Shown here: one piece after another, positions 33,481 to 46,195 of the stretch | Layout of the letters: each line of letters begins with the position of its first letter | Position numbering within the stretch: position 1 is the first letter of the stretch | Source: Podocnemis expansa | Lineage: Eukaryota; Chordata; Testudines; Podocnemididae | Direction: 5' to 3' | NCBI GenBank assembly: GCA_007922195.1 | Contig: ML682028.1 | Location: 16,376,156 to 16,440,155 of the forward strand | Length of the DNA stretch: 64,000 bases | Made by a program: the position numbers and the translations under genes | The notes under the pieces: generated by a model | What the model was told of the DNA's origin: nothing | The model's input: the letters and a program-made list of their open reading frames with translations, nothing else | Databases searched by the model: none

Positions 33481-34737
33481 ATGTTGACCTAAATACTTTT
33501 TCTGTGCGGTTTACCACAAGCTATGTAGAAAGCTGGTTTCTGCAAACATTTTTCAGATCCTCCCCAGACCCTAAGAATTTGTTCCCTCTCCTGAGGTCGG
33601 GTGATGATGGCAAATCAAAGTTTGCCTGGAAAATGTCTTAACTAGGCTGCACTATAATGTGCATGTATAGTATCATAGTGATGACTGAATAAGAAGCATG
33701 GAAAGAAATACTCAGGCAGAGTCTTGTTAATAATATGGGATAAGCCATTAATCACATAACCATGGAATAAAATGTTGCTTTTTTTATGGTGTAATGATCT
33801 CTATAGTGAATGGCTGGAGGAGCTGTTGATGCATATTATGAATAATTGCATTCTAGCTAAAAAGCTGCATGATACAAAGTGCATACTAATTCTTAATACG
33901 CATTCACAGCTTTCATAAAATGCATTGACATGATACATGGTAACATCTTCAAAGGGTATCTTGTCAATGTGCAGTATTCTTCATACCTTCAGGTGCATCC
34001 ATTTCAATCCATGCAACAATAGATCCTCGAAACACCACGGAATGGATTGAAACAAAGGTGACTGGGAGCAAAGTGGAAGGTACAAAAATAACCATAAAAG
34101 GAAGTTAGTCTCTTTCATATTTTTCTTTAAAAAAGAGCTTAATAAAATCTTAAAACAAATGAGATTGTCAGAAACTAAGAGTGTGGAAATGTGTTGTGCC
34201 CCAACCTTCACTGTTCCTGTAAACCAGAGGTATTTTAGGTATTTGATTTAAGGAAGGGTCTTAACTCCTTTTTGCTCTGTTTTATGTACTTTACAGTTAT
34301 TGTAAATTAAGTATTTCCCTAATTACGGTTTGGTGATAGGTAGTAGACTTACTGTTCCTTTGGTAATGATGCCCTGATTTGTGGGATCAGTAGCTCGCAG
34401 GTGCAATTTTGCTCCAAACTAGAATGTAGGATACTAAGTCTTAGTCCAAAAGCATTTTTTTCTAATAAGAATTTAGCAAAAATCTTAAGCTTGATTGGTT
34501 TCAGATGTTCACTAAGTTTAAACGAGGGATTTGAAGATTTCAACAAGTGTTGAGACAAATACACAACGTACTCCTCAAATGGAAAAATACTGTGATTGTC
34601 ATCAACTCTATTATGCTCTCTAGAATAAAAATAAGTGTTCATGACACTGATTAATGTGAATCCATTGAAATATCAGATGCACAGATAAATTGCCCAAAAT
34701 CACATTATGCTGTTAGCAAATATTTAGGCAAGCTAGA

Positions 34738-34800
34738 GGAAGCTGTGGATGTAGTGGTTAGTGCACCACACTGTGAGTGTTGTGTGAATAGGAAACCTGT
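34738..34800 (+). repeat. Possible tRNA-like SINE head
   Basis: gatgtagtggttagtgcacc resembles an A-box region of tRNA-derived SINEs such as MIR. No clear B box follows. Confidence 0.3.
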
Positions 34801-35972
34801 AGGAAAAGGATGGTCTGAAACTCACTTTCTAGAAACACTTTTTCTTTTGTAAAACTGGAGACAAATGTTACCAAGCTCAAGGATGCACTAATGTATGTAC
34901 CATAGAAAATCACATAAAATTATTTTTTGATTAAATATTGATGATTTGCTCTGAGAACTACTGAAATTAAAAATAAACAAAAAACCCAACATGGATCCTA
35001 TAATAAAAATTACATTACACCTCTGTTTGGTATGCATGAACATTTCTGTAGCAGTTGCATACTTTGAATATCAGGGCAGAAGGAGGCATGTAGTGTTACC
35101 GGTTAATCTGTTGCTAAAATACACATGCTGTAGTCACCTAAGTTTCATACAGTTGCAACATACAGTTCTTTGATGTCTTTTAGAAACAGGAGTTGAATTA
35201 GGGTGCTACCTTTAAAAAATGTGGTGGCATTTTGACACATTTCAGTCTATTATGAAAAAATTTCTTAGCATTTCTTGAAAGTTGTTTATAAAATCATTGA
35301 GGTAAATTATTTCTCATTGTTCATATACACATCATCATTCAGCTTATATTTTAAATGTAATGTTGTATCTGGCTTTGATCCAGTCAAACTAGGTGTATTT
35401 CTTATGACACTGATAAATGAATATTATTTTTGTTCTTTTTCCAGATCCTAAAATTTTAACCTTTTAATCTGATTATAATGTAAAATTTCATTCTGTCATT
35501 TGTGATTTGTGTTTTAAATATCCTTAATTTAAAAAATTTGCCAATTGCAAAAGTGGAGTTTTACTTTAAAAAAAAAAAATATAGACTGTCACAGAAAATC
35601 AGACATCCTTTAAAGATGTGCAATAGTGTAAAAAGATTGTTCTTTTCATTACTGTATTTTCCACATCCTGTAGATGGATCAGTGTGACCACAATTGAAGT
35701 CATTAGGATCCATATGACTGAAAGAGCCCAACTTCTCTGACACTGGAGTTCTACTCAGTATTGCATGAAAACTTTGATATCCTCTGCGTTCATCCTTCAT
35801 TTTAAAATCCTAAAAACCATCTTTTTCCAAGATACAAATGGACAGTGAGGCTAATTTGTATGAGGAATGTAGTTCAAACTAAGTTTCAGGAAAACAGAAT
35901 TGTCCATTACTGAGTTTGTATTTGTAACACAGGACTTCATGAACTGAAATTTTTAACATTTTTTTTCCCCAG

Positions 35973-36989
35973 GGGAGGAGTATCAGAGAATTGAATTTGG
36001 TGTTAATGAAGTTATTGAAACAGATTCATCTGTGCTGAATAACACTGACTACAGTATTTCAAGTACTCTGAATCCACAGGCTCCAGAATTTATTCTAAGT
36101 TGTGCATCAACTCAGAAAACCCCTGATGACATTCTTAATGAAACTAACTACAACTCCATAGACTGCCAGTTCACTGATCCTGCCCTTGCTTTGGATAGTG
36201 CTTCTAATGCTGAAAATGATAGCTTATCTGGGGGCCTTGGACAACGGGAGCGTAAAAAGAAGAAAAAAAGACCGCCTGGGTACTACAGTTATTTGGATGA
36301 TGGCGTTGGTCCTGCAGAGGCTCTTGTAAATGGCCATGCAAATTCATCAGGACTGAACAGCATAAGTGCAGATGATGCAGAGCTAACAGGAGACGTACCA
36401 TCGTCAGCCACACCAAGGACTTGTAACAGCCCTGAGAATTCTGTGGACTTCATTAGTGAAGCTGTGTCTGATGATTCTGTTTGTAGCGTACTAGAGAATA
36501 GCAGGACTGCAGGGCAGCCTGAGGTATGCAGTGTTACCAATTCTGAACAATTCTGCATCACCTCAGGGGCTGATAGAGAGACCCCTTTAAGGACAGCTGT
36601 TGTGCAACCTTATCCTGGTACCAATACTACTGAAAATCTTGGCATTACTAATGGACAAACACTTGAATCCTCTGGTGAGGGTGCAGCTGCCAATGGGGTA
36701 GAATTGCACACTATGGAAAGCACTGACTCAGACCACGCAAAGCCTGAGGATGCTTCACCTACTACTGAGGCGACAGCCCCGGTTTCAGGATCAGTCCCTG
36801 TTAGTCAGCCTGCAAAATCATGGGCTAGTCTTTTTCACAATTCCAAGCCCTCTGCTTCCACACCTGTGGCCTATGTTGAGACTAAGTATACCCCTCCTGC
36901 CACAACTACTCTGGTCCCTGAAAAACAGGTGGAAGTCAAAGAGGGGCCTGTTCCAGTTTCAGAGGATCCTGTAGCCATAAAGATTGCAG
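35973..36989 (+). CDS. USP10: USP10 exon 4: large N-terminal exon with PAM2 motif
   Basis: This 1017-base exon has a ttttttccccag acceptor and GCAG/gtatag donor, phase 1 at both ends, and encodes about residues 46-384. It opens with [15 protein letters not shown], then [13 protein letters not shown], a PAM2 motif of the type that binds the MLLE domain of poly(A)-binding protein. A lysine-rich block [18 protein letters not shown] follows near codon 120, then a long Ser/Thr/Glu-rich, probably disordered stretch, the conserved [20 protein letters not shown] and [13 protein letters not shown], and the conserved [12 protein letters not shown] leading into the catalytic domain. Reading past the donor meets a stop after six codons. 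Antisense open frames at 36204-36561 are shadows. Because both ends are phase 1, skipping this exon would keep frame. Confidence 0.98.
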
Positions 36990-37269
36990 GTATAGTTAAC
37001 GCACATTAGAGTGGACATCATAGTAGCAGGCTAACACATTTACCTTTAAACAAAAGTGTGCAGTATTGAAAGAGAGAAGAGAAACATGTTAATGCAACAT
37101 AAAGGTTGATTTTAATCACACAGTTGAGAAAATTAATATGGTTATAAAGTGGGTAACAGTTTCAACTTTCCTTTGCATAAACATTCCATAAACATATCAT
37201 CATATGATCATGCAACAAAAGTACAGTAATGTAAATACTACATATACACAACTAAAACTACATGAGTCA

Positions 37270-37540
37270 TGGTTTAAAACTACATGAGGCCTGCAACCTG
37301 CAGCTCTGGAGCCACACACAGCTCTTGGGCTGCCTTGTTGCGGCTCCAGGCCACTCCTGCCTCTGAGGGACCCTGTGGGCAGCCTGTGTCAGGCTCTTGG
37401 CCACCTCTGCCCAAGCCACCAGAAGACCCTACAGGAGGCTGCTTCTGGTTCCACACCTGCACCACCACCATCAGGGGACCTTGCAGCAGGTGCCCAGGGG
37501 CAGGTGCTCCCCCCCCCCCCATTGATACACCTATTGTGGC
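37270..37540. repeat. GC-rich repeat block with gagccacacacagctc words
   Basis: gcagctctggagccacacac and gttgcggctccaggccactc recall the interior of hAT MITEs such as the one at 44740. A C run lies near 37511-37520. Ends are not defined. Confidence 0.4.
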
Positions 37541-40500
37541 TTTCAAAATACTTTGATATAGAAGAAATTTTAAAAAATAGCTTTTAGTATGTTTTGGGTT
37601 ACTGACCCGTGGTTTAAATCCAATAGCACAGAAAAAAGTACTTGCATTCTCTTGAACTGTATTTGCTAAATGGTATGTCTCAATTACCTGCTGTTTGTGA
37701 TCTTGCTATAATGGATGGGTTCTAGGGGAAAGTGTTCAGATTGCTTACGTTTGAGTTAAGAAATTTAATTAATGTTACTATTTCAGCTATAATGTCTCAT
37801 TAACATAATTTGTTGGGCATGTTTATTTCTTTTTTAAATAAAAATAGAAAATGTAGCGTTTCATTAAGCAGTCAAAAAAACCTTAGGTGCATTTATGTGG
37901 GTACTATCTGATCCCCCAAATCTGGTAAGACTTTCTTCAAACAAAAACAAACAAAAAGAAAAACAAAAAAACCCAAACCAAAACCAATCAACAGACCTGA
38001 GAAAAAGCATTAAAAAAACCTCATCCCGAAGTACGTTGTGGGAAATGTTATAAATTATAAAAGATAGCGGGGCTTTGGCCAGAAATGCCATCGCAGCATA
38101 GCTGTAATGAAATATGCTAAATATACGTTCTGGTAAGATTGAATAGTAAGAATTTGCAAAATATGTAAATGAACCCAATTAATTTTCCTTCAAGTCACTC
38201 AGTTCATAGGTGTTCACTCTTACACACGTTTTTGTCACATGAACCTGTAAAGTAGAATGCCTTATGTAAAAATATTTGCACAAAAGCTTGTCGATATACC
38301 ATTAATTAAAAGTAGGCAGGAAACTAGAATGGTGACAATTTCTAACTAGAATTTGATCTGGGGCTTTCCATCCCAAACCTACAGGAGTACTAAAGGCAAA
38401 ATGGTCTGTTTTTTGTTCTTATCAGTAGTGGTTTTGTTTGACATTTGTATGTTGTAGTGTCTTCCACAGAAGATACTTATGTTCCCTAGTTTTGTTGGGA
38501 GGCTGGTGGGGGAAAAGGGAGATATGTGGGGAGCAAATCCTGTCTGGCGTTCACACAGAGTGTCTTATTTCCTTACCTGAAACTACTCAGAAGAGAAACA
38601 GTATGTGGCTCTCGGAAGCTCATGGTACTGACCTCGCCCAGCTCTGTTTTGCTTTTTAACTAGATGAGATCAAACATAGTCAGACCAGCACTGAAAGAGT
38701 GATTTAAAGAGAAAATGTCAACTTTAAAATAACACTTCAGTCACATTTTCCCTCAATATTGTTATAAAACCTAAAATATTATAAGTAAAGGTAATTTCAG
38801 AAACTGTTATATAATTTGCAGTATTTGAAAGAGCTTCATATTTAATTTTCTGTTTTCCCTCTATAGTCGGGTACATGGTTTTTCCCAGCTTATGTGTGGC
38901 TTTCACCCCCATAAGGAAGAGAAAAATGTATTCTTTTGAAAATTATTATAAAACTGCAAAATTGGCAAAGGGGACTGAAACTATTTTTGCCTTTTTTCTG
39001 TCACTAGATTGCATTTGACCAAATGTAAAGCATCCAGCTATTGTCTCAATGTAAACACTGTTATTCTTGGAAATATTTTGTCACTAGTTGCTCTTAAACG
39101 TCAGTTATATATTATTTGAGTTTTCTTATAGTGTTAGCTTGTTGTTATAAACTGCGCTATAGGTAACAAGTTTAAGAATTAGGGGAATTGTTGCTGTAGG
39201 AAAAGGGCAAAGAACAATTGTCATGCTTCACTTTTAAGGGCCATTGAGGAATATGTAATTTCATTTGCAGTTTTTAGTTAATTATTTTTGAAACTTGTAT
39301 GTTGATCTTGTACTCCTGGGAATCTGTTTGGAGGGATTGCGCTGAGGGAAGAGAGGGTAGTTCAGTGTCTTGGGGCTAATTGGATCCATGTCATTATGTG
39401 CTGAGATAATAGTATCTTTGGTTGTTTATAAGCAGCGAAGTTCAGACAATATTAATCATATTGTGCCGTATATGTGTATGAGCCACTTACCATACATTTT
39501 GCAGTAGTGAACTTATATCAGCAAAACATGTTGGTCTGAAGCCAATAATTGTCTCAGCGGAGATGTAATTGGTTTCATTATGGTGGTTCTTGTGAGATCA
39601 GTTCTTCTGCAGGCACTTTTTTATCTCCCGTCTGTCATCATACCACCCTTCCTGACCACTGAAGAAAAGCAGGAACACAGTCTTTTAGGTTAATATTCCA
39701 ACAATTTTTCATCCCATTAATTTTGATGAGATTTATTTTCTTTACAAAAACAGTAAAGTCAAAAAAGCTGATATTGCTTTATCATAAGTGACCTGACATT
39801 AAAATTTAGGTTTAGGCATACTGTTTACCATTAGAATATTGTTTAAAATGTTGTGAATAAACTATTACATGGCTAAAATTCCCATTCTAAAATTATCCAT
39901 TGCTATTTCATTCTAATTTCAAAACTACTGCAAGATTTTTAATAAATTTGTACTACTGTTCTTCCTCCACCAGGTGGGAGCAGAGAGATCTTTTATAGTG
40001 GATGTGTTTCTAATGCAACAAAATAACACTATGATTATATTCAGTTTTCTTCAGTAGCTTGGTTTTCAATAACAATGTTTTGCAAAAGGAAGAATTCACA
40101 ATACAGATAATTTTTCAGTAAAAAACCAAACAACCTATGTGTACAGCTGGCTTAATGGCATTAAAAGTGATTTAATTGTTGCATCTTGAGAGCTTTTCAT
40201 GCATATGGCTATTCATCTGAACATCTACATATGCCCATTAAGCTCCTAATCACCTTCGTGTGTCTGATCTCCTGGAGAAAGATAATTATCAATATTGATT
40301 GTTGTTTAAAAGTGGTGCTAAGCATTTTAAAAGTCTTATGGGTGTGAAATGCATTGAGATGTTCTCGAGGAGGACATATACAGATATATCAATTTGCATA
40401 TAATGCAAAAACAATTTCATTTTATTGTTTCAAATTCATACTCTGCGTCTTGCTCTACTGTGCTGCCTTTCAGATCCCGAGTCTCTTGTCCCTAGGCAGA

Positions 40501-40604
40501 CTAATAATAATTCTGTCAAACTTTCATTTTTTGTCCTGTGTTTCGAGTTCCCCAGGGAGCTCCAAGACTATCTTCTTCTTGCCATCTTGTGGATAAAATA
40601 TTAT

Positions 40605-40810
40605 ATGGGGAATCAAGAGATCTGGCTTCTGTTTCCAACATTGTCATAGATATGTGTGTGATCTTAGTCAGGTCACTTTTTTGTACTGCATTTTCACAAA
40701 CTATTAAACCGGGACTTGTATCTCACGACTCACCTGTGAGATCCTACCTAGCATTTATAAAATGTTTTAGGATTGCAGATGGAAGGTGCTGTAGAAGTGT
40801 CAAAACATCA
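40605..40810 (+). repeat. MIR-type SINE, plus strand
   Basis: gggaatcaagagatctggct, gtgatcttagtcaggtcact, attgcagatggaaggtgctg and tagaag follow the order of an amniote MIR from body to 3' end. Confidence 0.65.
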
Positions 40811-41495
40811 TTCCGTAGTCCTGTAGGGCTTGTGTGATGATATCTTTGAGCTTCAGTCCAAAAGAAGGCTCTGCAAAACTCAAAGAGAGCTGCTTTTTGA
40901 ATGAAATAATTAATTTGCTACAGGGGCTGACACAGGCACAGCTACTGCCAGCCCAGGAACATGAGACTCAGAACTAGAAATGAAGCGTGGCAGAATTAAG
41001 CCAATGGGTGTGAAATTGAAATGTGTTTTCTTAATAAATCAGACCTTGTAGAGACTGGTTTAATTCTAGGGTTACTGGTGATTGTGGTCCTGCTGGGACT
41101 CTTAATGTTTACCTGTCTACCTTGATAATACTTGCCATTGAAACTCTCAATATTATAGAGTTAACCATAAGGGGATGAACTAAAATCCATGTTTAACGTG
41201 CGTTTTAAAGAATGGATTGTTAACTTGACCTAGCTGCATATATTAACTTTTGTTACAGATCGAGACTATCCACATTGTTGTAAAGTGTCTTTTTTCTCTT
41301 TTACTAGTGCGTTAAGCTTTGATCTTGACTTCTTGTTTAAAGGATAGTGGTGTTTTGCGAGAATTAGAAATCAAGACATCTCACAAGTTAATATTTGAAG
41401 GATTTCCAGCAATTGGATTGAAATCACAAGCAGATCTTCCAAAATTCATGTTTTTTAAAACATAAAAGTCCACTGTGGTTGAGACTATTTGTCTA

Positions 41496-41650
41496 GATCA
41501 GAAGTTTTCAGCTTTCTAAATGTCATGACCCTATGTTAGAACATAAAAATTATCAATATCTCCCACCTATTTAGGCATAAAGAATGGGGAAGAGGGTGTT
41601 TGTAACTCTGCTTCTTCCCCTGACCCCACTTTTTGCAGGTTAAGAACTTA
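41496..41650 (+). mobile_element. hAT-type fragment
   Basis: agatcagaagttttcagctt and atgtcatgaccctatgttag resemble decayed hAT MITE sequence; gcaggttaagaact marks a possible right end. Confidence 0.35.
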
Positions 41651-42674
41651 TGCTCCAACTTAAATTCACTCAGCGATCTTTCATTTAAACAGTAACAAAA
41701 CCTCTTTTTAATACATGCGTCTCTTTTTCTGCTGAGTGACTGAAATAGCTCTTAAATGCATATGCATAACTGCAGGAAATAAGTTATGACAGCGTGAGGT
41801 CAGATTAAGTTAAACAAAAAGCTTTTAAAAGTATCGGAGAACTCAATCCCTGCAGATGTCTAGATCTAAACATTGTTCCCCAAAGCAACTTCGTAGCCAC
41901 AAGAGGATGCTAAAGATCCCAGCATTACTGGTTGTTTCTTCAGCATATTTCTGACATGTAAGAGAAACAAACAAAAACTAAGTTTATTTTATGTTTTAAA
42001 GATGGCAATTGTATGGAATGAAATAAACATCACAAATTTCAGATGTCAGTTTTGTTTGTTGCTTGAACAGAACGTCCTAGGGCAGTCTTAGTTTAGTTTT
42101 TATAAAAACTGAAACTCTTCAGAGACTATCAGGAAGCATTTTTTTTGTTTTCTTACTACTGCGAAACTTTTGATGTTTTAATCTGATGTAGAAAAGAGGT
42201 GCTGTAATTTCAGAATGGTAATTTTTTATTTTATTAATTTGGAAAGGTGCTTTTTAAAGTGTAAATTATATTGTTTGGCAGTAAATGAAATTGAGATATG
42301 TCCTGGAAATTTCAAACCACTACAATAAGCATTCTCAGCTTTAAAGAGAACATGTTTCACAAATCTATTTAAATGAACTATTTCATCGATTAGCTGTATG
42401 TTTTGAAGTGTTTAAACATTTAGACATAATGCAGCATCAGAATATGAAATATATTTATATTTCCTTTGATTCCCAATAAAGACATTTTGTGTGTTAGTGT
42501 CTAAATGGTAAAAGCTAAAGCCTTTCCCTCTAGACAGTTCTGTACAGTTTTAGGGAACTGTCTGTTTCCTGATGTATCTTAAATAATTGTTAATTGGGGT
42601 TGAAGGATTTAACTGCTTAGTAGTTTCTGGTATGGTTTGGTTGTGGGCATTCTGCAGGTTTTAAACATTTTAGA

Positions 42675-42865
42675 ACAGATTTTGAAAAGAGCTGCACACC
42701 TAAAAGTTCCCATTTAGGCTAAATTTTCAAAATGCTCACTTCCTGGTTTTGTCACATTTACAAATCTGACTAGCTTATGTGGGAGTCAAAATGGGAGCTC
42801 CTCACTTTTGGAAAGATAGTCCTAATGATGGATGGTGAGCATTTTGAAGATCTTGGCCCCATTTT
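42675..42865. repeat. Interspersed gattttgaaaa...gcattttgaag repeat
   Basis: Inverted-looking ends (agattttgaaaagagctgc and gagcattttgaagatct) enclose a central aaattttcaaaatgctcac segment. It belongs with 28798 and 33275 by texture. Confidence 0.4.
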
Positions 42866-44001
42866 TAAAACATGGAGGGAATTCATATGTACAAAACAAA
42901 CCTGTATTTATGTACATCTTTGTGTTGTGCATCCCCTGTTGTTCTGAAGCAGCCAGTAACTAGCAAGCATTATGTTGGCATCATCCCATGCTATTTCACA
43001 GGATACTTGGAGCCCAGATTTGTGTAAATTGAAACTTCTAAACTGAAACAAGTCTGTTTCAGTTCAATTCGAACCAAGAGAGAAGTCTGCCAATATTCAG
43101 TAAAATTGTTTGCAGGGGATTACAACTAATGGAGATGTATGTATTTTAAAAACCCTATTCACTTGTATAGAAACGTGTAAATAATCACACCTAATTCTTA
43201 TCATGGCTTTCTAGGATCAAAGGAGTAGGAAAAGCCTTATTAAGACTCTTGTACTAACACTCAACTGTTCCCAAACTGAAGATAATCTTTCATTGAAAAA
43301 TTATGTCTGATATTGCACTATTGTACTGAGGCATATTGGGGACTGCATTGATCACAGATATCTTTGAGGTTGGGTGTGAACATTCCCTTGAATTAAAATA
43401 ACTGCCAGGATGAATTGGTTTGGTGCCCTCAACCTAAGATGCAAGGGTTGTGAACCTGATCCAGAATTTGATTTGTGTGGCAGAGTGCTTTTGCTGAGTG
43501 TTTTTTGGGGGTGTGTTATAGGGGAGCAGAGACCAAAAAAACTCAAAAACCATGAGAAAGCCAGACCTGTAGCTGGTGAGTACAGCATGTTCCTCGAGAA
43601 AGCTAGAGAAAGCTCTTTTGGGCCTGTTGGCTAATGTGGTTTGGGGCTGTAAGCTAAGAAACTGCTTCTTTTGTTCTTGGTTTATCTTGTGTTCAAAGAA
43701 GCAGGACTTTGTACGTTATGTGCAGATAATCAGTATCAAAGAAAATACCAGATTCCATCAATTTCTGCTTCCAAGTGGAACACCCAAAGGGTCCCAAACT
43801 TTGGTGGTAGCCATCTGGGTCAAAGAGAGGTAACAGTACTTAAATGTATTGCTTAAATAAATAAATATTAGGCTGAAAAATATGTTGATTGTAGGAGTCT
43901 AAAGGGTGGGGGGAGATTTGCATTGTGTAGCTAAACTAACTTGATTTCATTGTTACTATGCACATTTTTTGATGCTAAACGTGCTGTTTTTAATTCTACA
44001 G

Positions 44002-44093
44002 AATTACTGGAGAATGTAAAATTAATACATAAACCAGTATCTTTGCAACCGCGAGGTCTGATCAATAAAGGAAACTGGTGCTATATCAACGCT
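44002..44093 (+). CDS. USP10: USP10 exon 5: catalytic Cys box
   Basis: This 92-base exon starts in phase 1 and ends in phase 0. It encodes [20 protein letters not shown] followed by [11 protein letters not shown], about residues 385-415. GNWCYIN is the USP Cys box; the nucleophile Cys (about residue 411, codon TGC at 44079-44081) corresponds to human Cys424. The donor is GCT/gtatcctta, which matches the U12-type 5' splice consensus, not the usual gtaagt. Reading on past the donor gives about 12 extra codons before a stop, so the next exon depends on the minor spliceosome. Confidence 0.97.
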
Positions 44094-45501
44094 GTATCCT
44101 TACCTTGGGAAAATGAAGTCTTAATTTAAATTCATTAATTTGTATGTTATGGTAATAGACTTGCTGCATTAGATTGACAATATGGTTCTAATTAGCTGCA
44201 TTAACTGTCTAAATTGCCAGAACTGCATGCAATTAATTTTTTTTAAACTCCAGCAATGACTGTTGTATGTTGTAAAAGTCCTTCCAGTTGAATACTAAAA
44301 GAAATGGGGTTTGGGAGAAGCTTTAACAAGTTAGACAAAGAGATGGACAGACTGAAAGAAACTAGGCTTCTAAAAAATATCCTGCTACATGTGCTACATT
44401 CTAGTCTGAAGAGTGTTGTATATGCAAAATCAATTAGAAGCTGTCTGTCCAAAGATCATGATTAAATTGCAATATTAAGATGTGATTTTTTGGCTTTATT
44501 GTTGATATGGGATTATTTTGTTCATTTATCTGTTTTTGAGGGAAAAGAACAACATTTATACTGTGTGAGGTCTGATGATCAAGACTTAGCTGCTGTTTTG
44601 CTTTGCTGCATGGCTACTCTCATCACTAGCTTTTCAGATAAAATCTTTCAGGCTTTTGCTTGTTGAGTTATAAATTATTGGAAGCAGTCCTAGGAAAGTT
44701 TTGCAGAAGTAGTCCCTCTCCTTTTCCTAAGCTATAGAACAGGGGTGGCCAAACTTATGGACCTCAAGAGCCACGCAAGTTGATTATTAAGCCTTCAAGA
44801 GCCACACTGAGGCATATAGCCATATACTTTTACCTACTCCAAAATTACTCAGTTTAAAATTCATTGCACACTTCAATTTTATCATAAAAAGAGGACAAAT
44901 GTTGACCCTACTCATGTCAGATTCTAACAGTTACTTAAGGTTACCATGAAAATTAGGCATATACAGTAAAATCTTAGCTGCTGCTGGATGTAGAGGACTG
45001 CAGGCTGCTGGCGAGTTTTTTAAAATCCCAGCCATGCCACACTTCTCCCCGCCATCCCCGACCATACCGCACTTCTCCCCACCGTCCCAACCCCCTCCTG
45101 AACTCCTAGGCTGGGGCTGCTTGCCTAAATTGATTTGCTGACTTCGTCTGGGAGCCACAGTTTTTCATTCAAGAGCCACATGTGGCTCCCGAGCTGCAGT
45201 TTGGCCATGCCTGCTATAGAACATGCTTGCTTTTATTTGAAATGTTAAAATGTGAGTAGCATGATATAATTTTATTTGATGTTGTAGTTTTATTTTTCAA
45301 GTAACTTGTGAATTAAAAGCAGGAATGTCATCTTTTCAAAAAGATGAGGAAAATCCTTTTGTCAATTTTTTTTGTAATTATTGGATTGGGTTTTTGTATG
45401 TCCATAAAGATTTTACTTCCTGCTCCGCATAACTTTGTAGTTGGATATTTAATATATATCTAGACTATATTTTCTGAATAGATCCTTAATACCATGGATA
45501 G
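44094..45501 (+). other. USP10: USP10 intron 5: U12-type (minor spliceosome) intron
   Basis: The 5' end reads gtatccttac, agreeing with the U12 consensus RTATCCTT at every position. At the 3' end tccttaat (45483-45490) matches the U12 branch-site consensus TTCCTTAAY closely. The branch A (45488/45489) lies 12-13 bases before the terminal ag, the spacing typical of U12 introns. There is no polypyrimidine tract between branch site and ag (accatggatag). The 1408-base intron contains a complete hAT MITE (44740-45213); the remainder shows nothing recognisable. Confidence 0.88.
44740..45213 (+). mobile_element. hAT MITE, 474 bp, with intact 8-bp target duplication
   Basis: Ends caggggtggccaaact and agtttggccatgcctg are inverted repeats. 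The 8-bp duplication ctatagaa lies at 44732-44739 and 45214-45221. Interior motifs agagccac occur near both ends in opposite contexts (caagagccacgcaa; gagccacatgtggctc). No transposase is present. Confidence 0.92.
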
Positions 45502-45611
45502 ACATTACAGGCTTTGGTTGCTTGTCCTCCAATGTATCACCTAATGAAGTCAATTCCAGTGTATTCAAAATCACAGCGGCCATGCACCTCAACACCAATG
45601 ATAGACAGTTT
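45502..45611 (+). CDS. USP10: USP10 exon 6
   Basis: This 110-base exon starts in phase 0 after the U12 acceptor and ends in phase 2 at TTT/gtaagt. It encodes [20 protein letters not shown] followed by [16 protein letters not shown] and the first two bases of Phe, about residues 416-451. This is the helical part of the USP fold just after the Cys box; TLQAL continues the conserved NAxLQAL pattern. Confidence 0.96.
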
Positions 45612-46139
45612 GTAAGTAATGGGTTGGAAAGTCGTAGTATTCAGTATCATAATTTTAAGTAGTTGAGCACAGAGGTCTAAGAAATCACAGTAGTATTTGC
45701 AGGTGGTGAAAATTGATATATAATTCATTTATGACTACTAGGCTATGAGTTTTGGTTTGTTTAATGGCACTTTTCGTAATTAGCTTCTGATTTTAAGTAT
45801 GCTAGGCAATGAAGAGAGGAATATTTCTTTGATGTTGATCAGCTTCATTTGGAAAGATCATTTTATATATGCCAAAGTGCAGTGAATCTGCAACAGTAGA
45901 TTGTAATAAAGCTCCAAGACCTAAGTTAGCTATTTCTACTGTAGCAGGTAACCAGTAAATCATGTATGTTTTCACATATTTGAGCCTAATACTGCTTTAT
46001 TTGCATGTTCTTAAGTTGATTTTGGCTTGCCAGGGACCACTCTGATTTCATATTTTGACTAATTTATTTGACAGCCTATCCCAAATAAATTTAGCTAACA
46101 TGGAGATGATGCTCAGTTGCTCTTTCTTGTCTGTTTCAG
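45612..46139 (+). other. USP10: USP10 intron 6
   Basis: 528 bases, gtaagt donor and ctgtttcag acceptor. No repeat or other feature is recognisable in it. Confidence 0.9.
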
Positions 46140-46195
46140 TGTTCGTCTAATGAATGAGTTCACTAACATGCCGGTACCTCCTAAAGCAAAACAAG
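46140..46195 (+). CDS. USP10: USP10 exon 7
   Basis: This 56-base exon starts in phase 2 and ends in phase 1 (CAAG/gtgagt). It encodes the completing base of Phe, then VRLMNEFTNMPVPPKAKQ and the first base of Ala, about residues 452-470. It is a conserved helix of the USP domain. Confidence 0.95.

Larger units (their letters stand above)
32228..35972 (+). other. USP10: USP10 intron 3
   Basis: 3745 bases, gt-ag. It begins within 20 bases of an A tract (32244-32266) and also holds a C17-A13 tract (32959-32988), a MIR-like fragment (33035-33165) and an interspersed gcaccta repeat (33275-33480). The stretch 33500-35960 otherwise shows nothing I can name except a possible tRNA-like SINE head near 34738-34800. 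Confidence 0.85.
36990..44001 (+). other. USP10: USP10 intron 4
   Basis: 7012 bases, gt-ag with a ttttaattctacag acceptor. It holds a GC-rich repeat block (37270-37540), a MIR-type SINE (40605-40810), an hAT-like fragment (41496-41650) and an interspersed repeat (42675-42865). 37560-40600 is mostly AT-rich sequence without recognisable repeats. 43390-43860 has short open frames but no product I recognise. Confidence 0.85.

Noticed and set aside
36204..36561. Antisense open frames within exon 4
   Set aside because: Shadows of the strongly supported USP10 coding frame.
37280..37587. Proline-rich open frames on both strands
   Set aside because: Low-complexity GC-rich repeat, no homologue recognised.
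43352..43856. Cluster of short open frames before exon 5
   Set aside because: No family recognised and no splice context; possibly decayed repeat (an LTR was considered but not supported).
44094..44129. Read-through of exon 5 into [12 protein letters not shown] as a genuine C-terminus
   Set aside because: The U12 donor is strong, exon 6 continues the family sequence in frame, and this extension matches nothing known.
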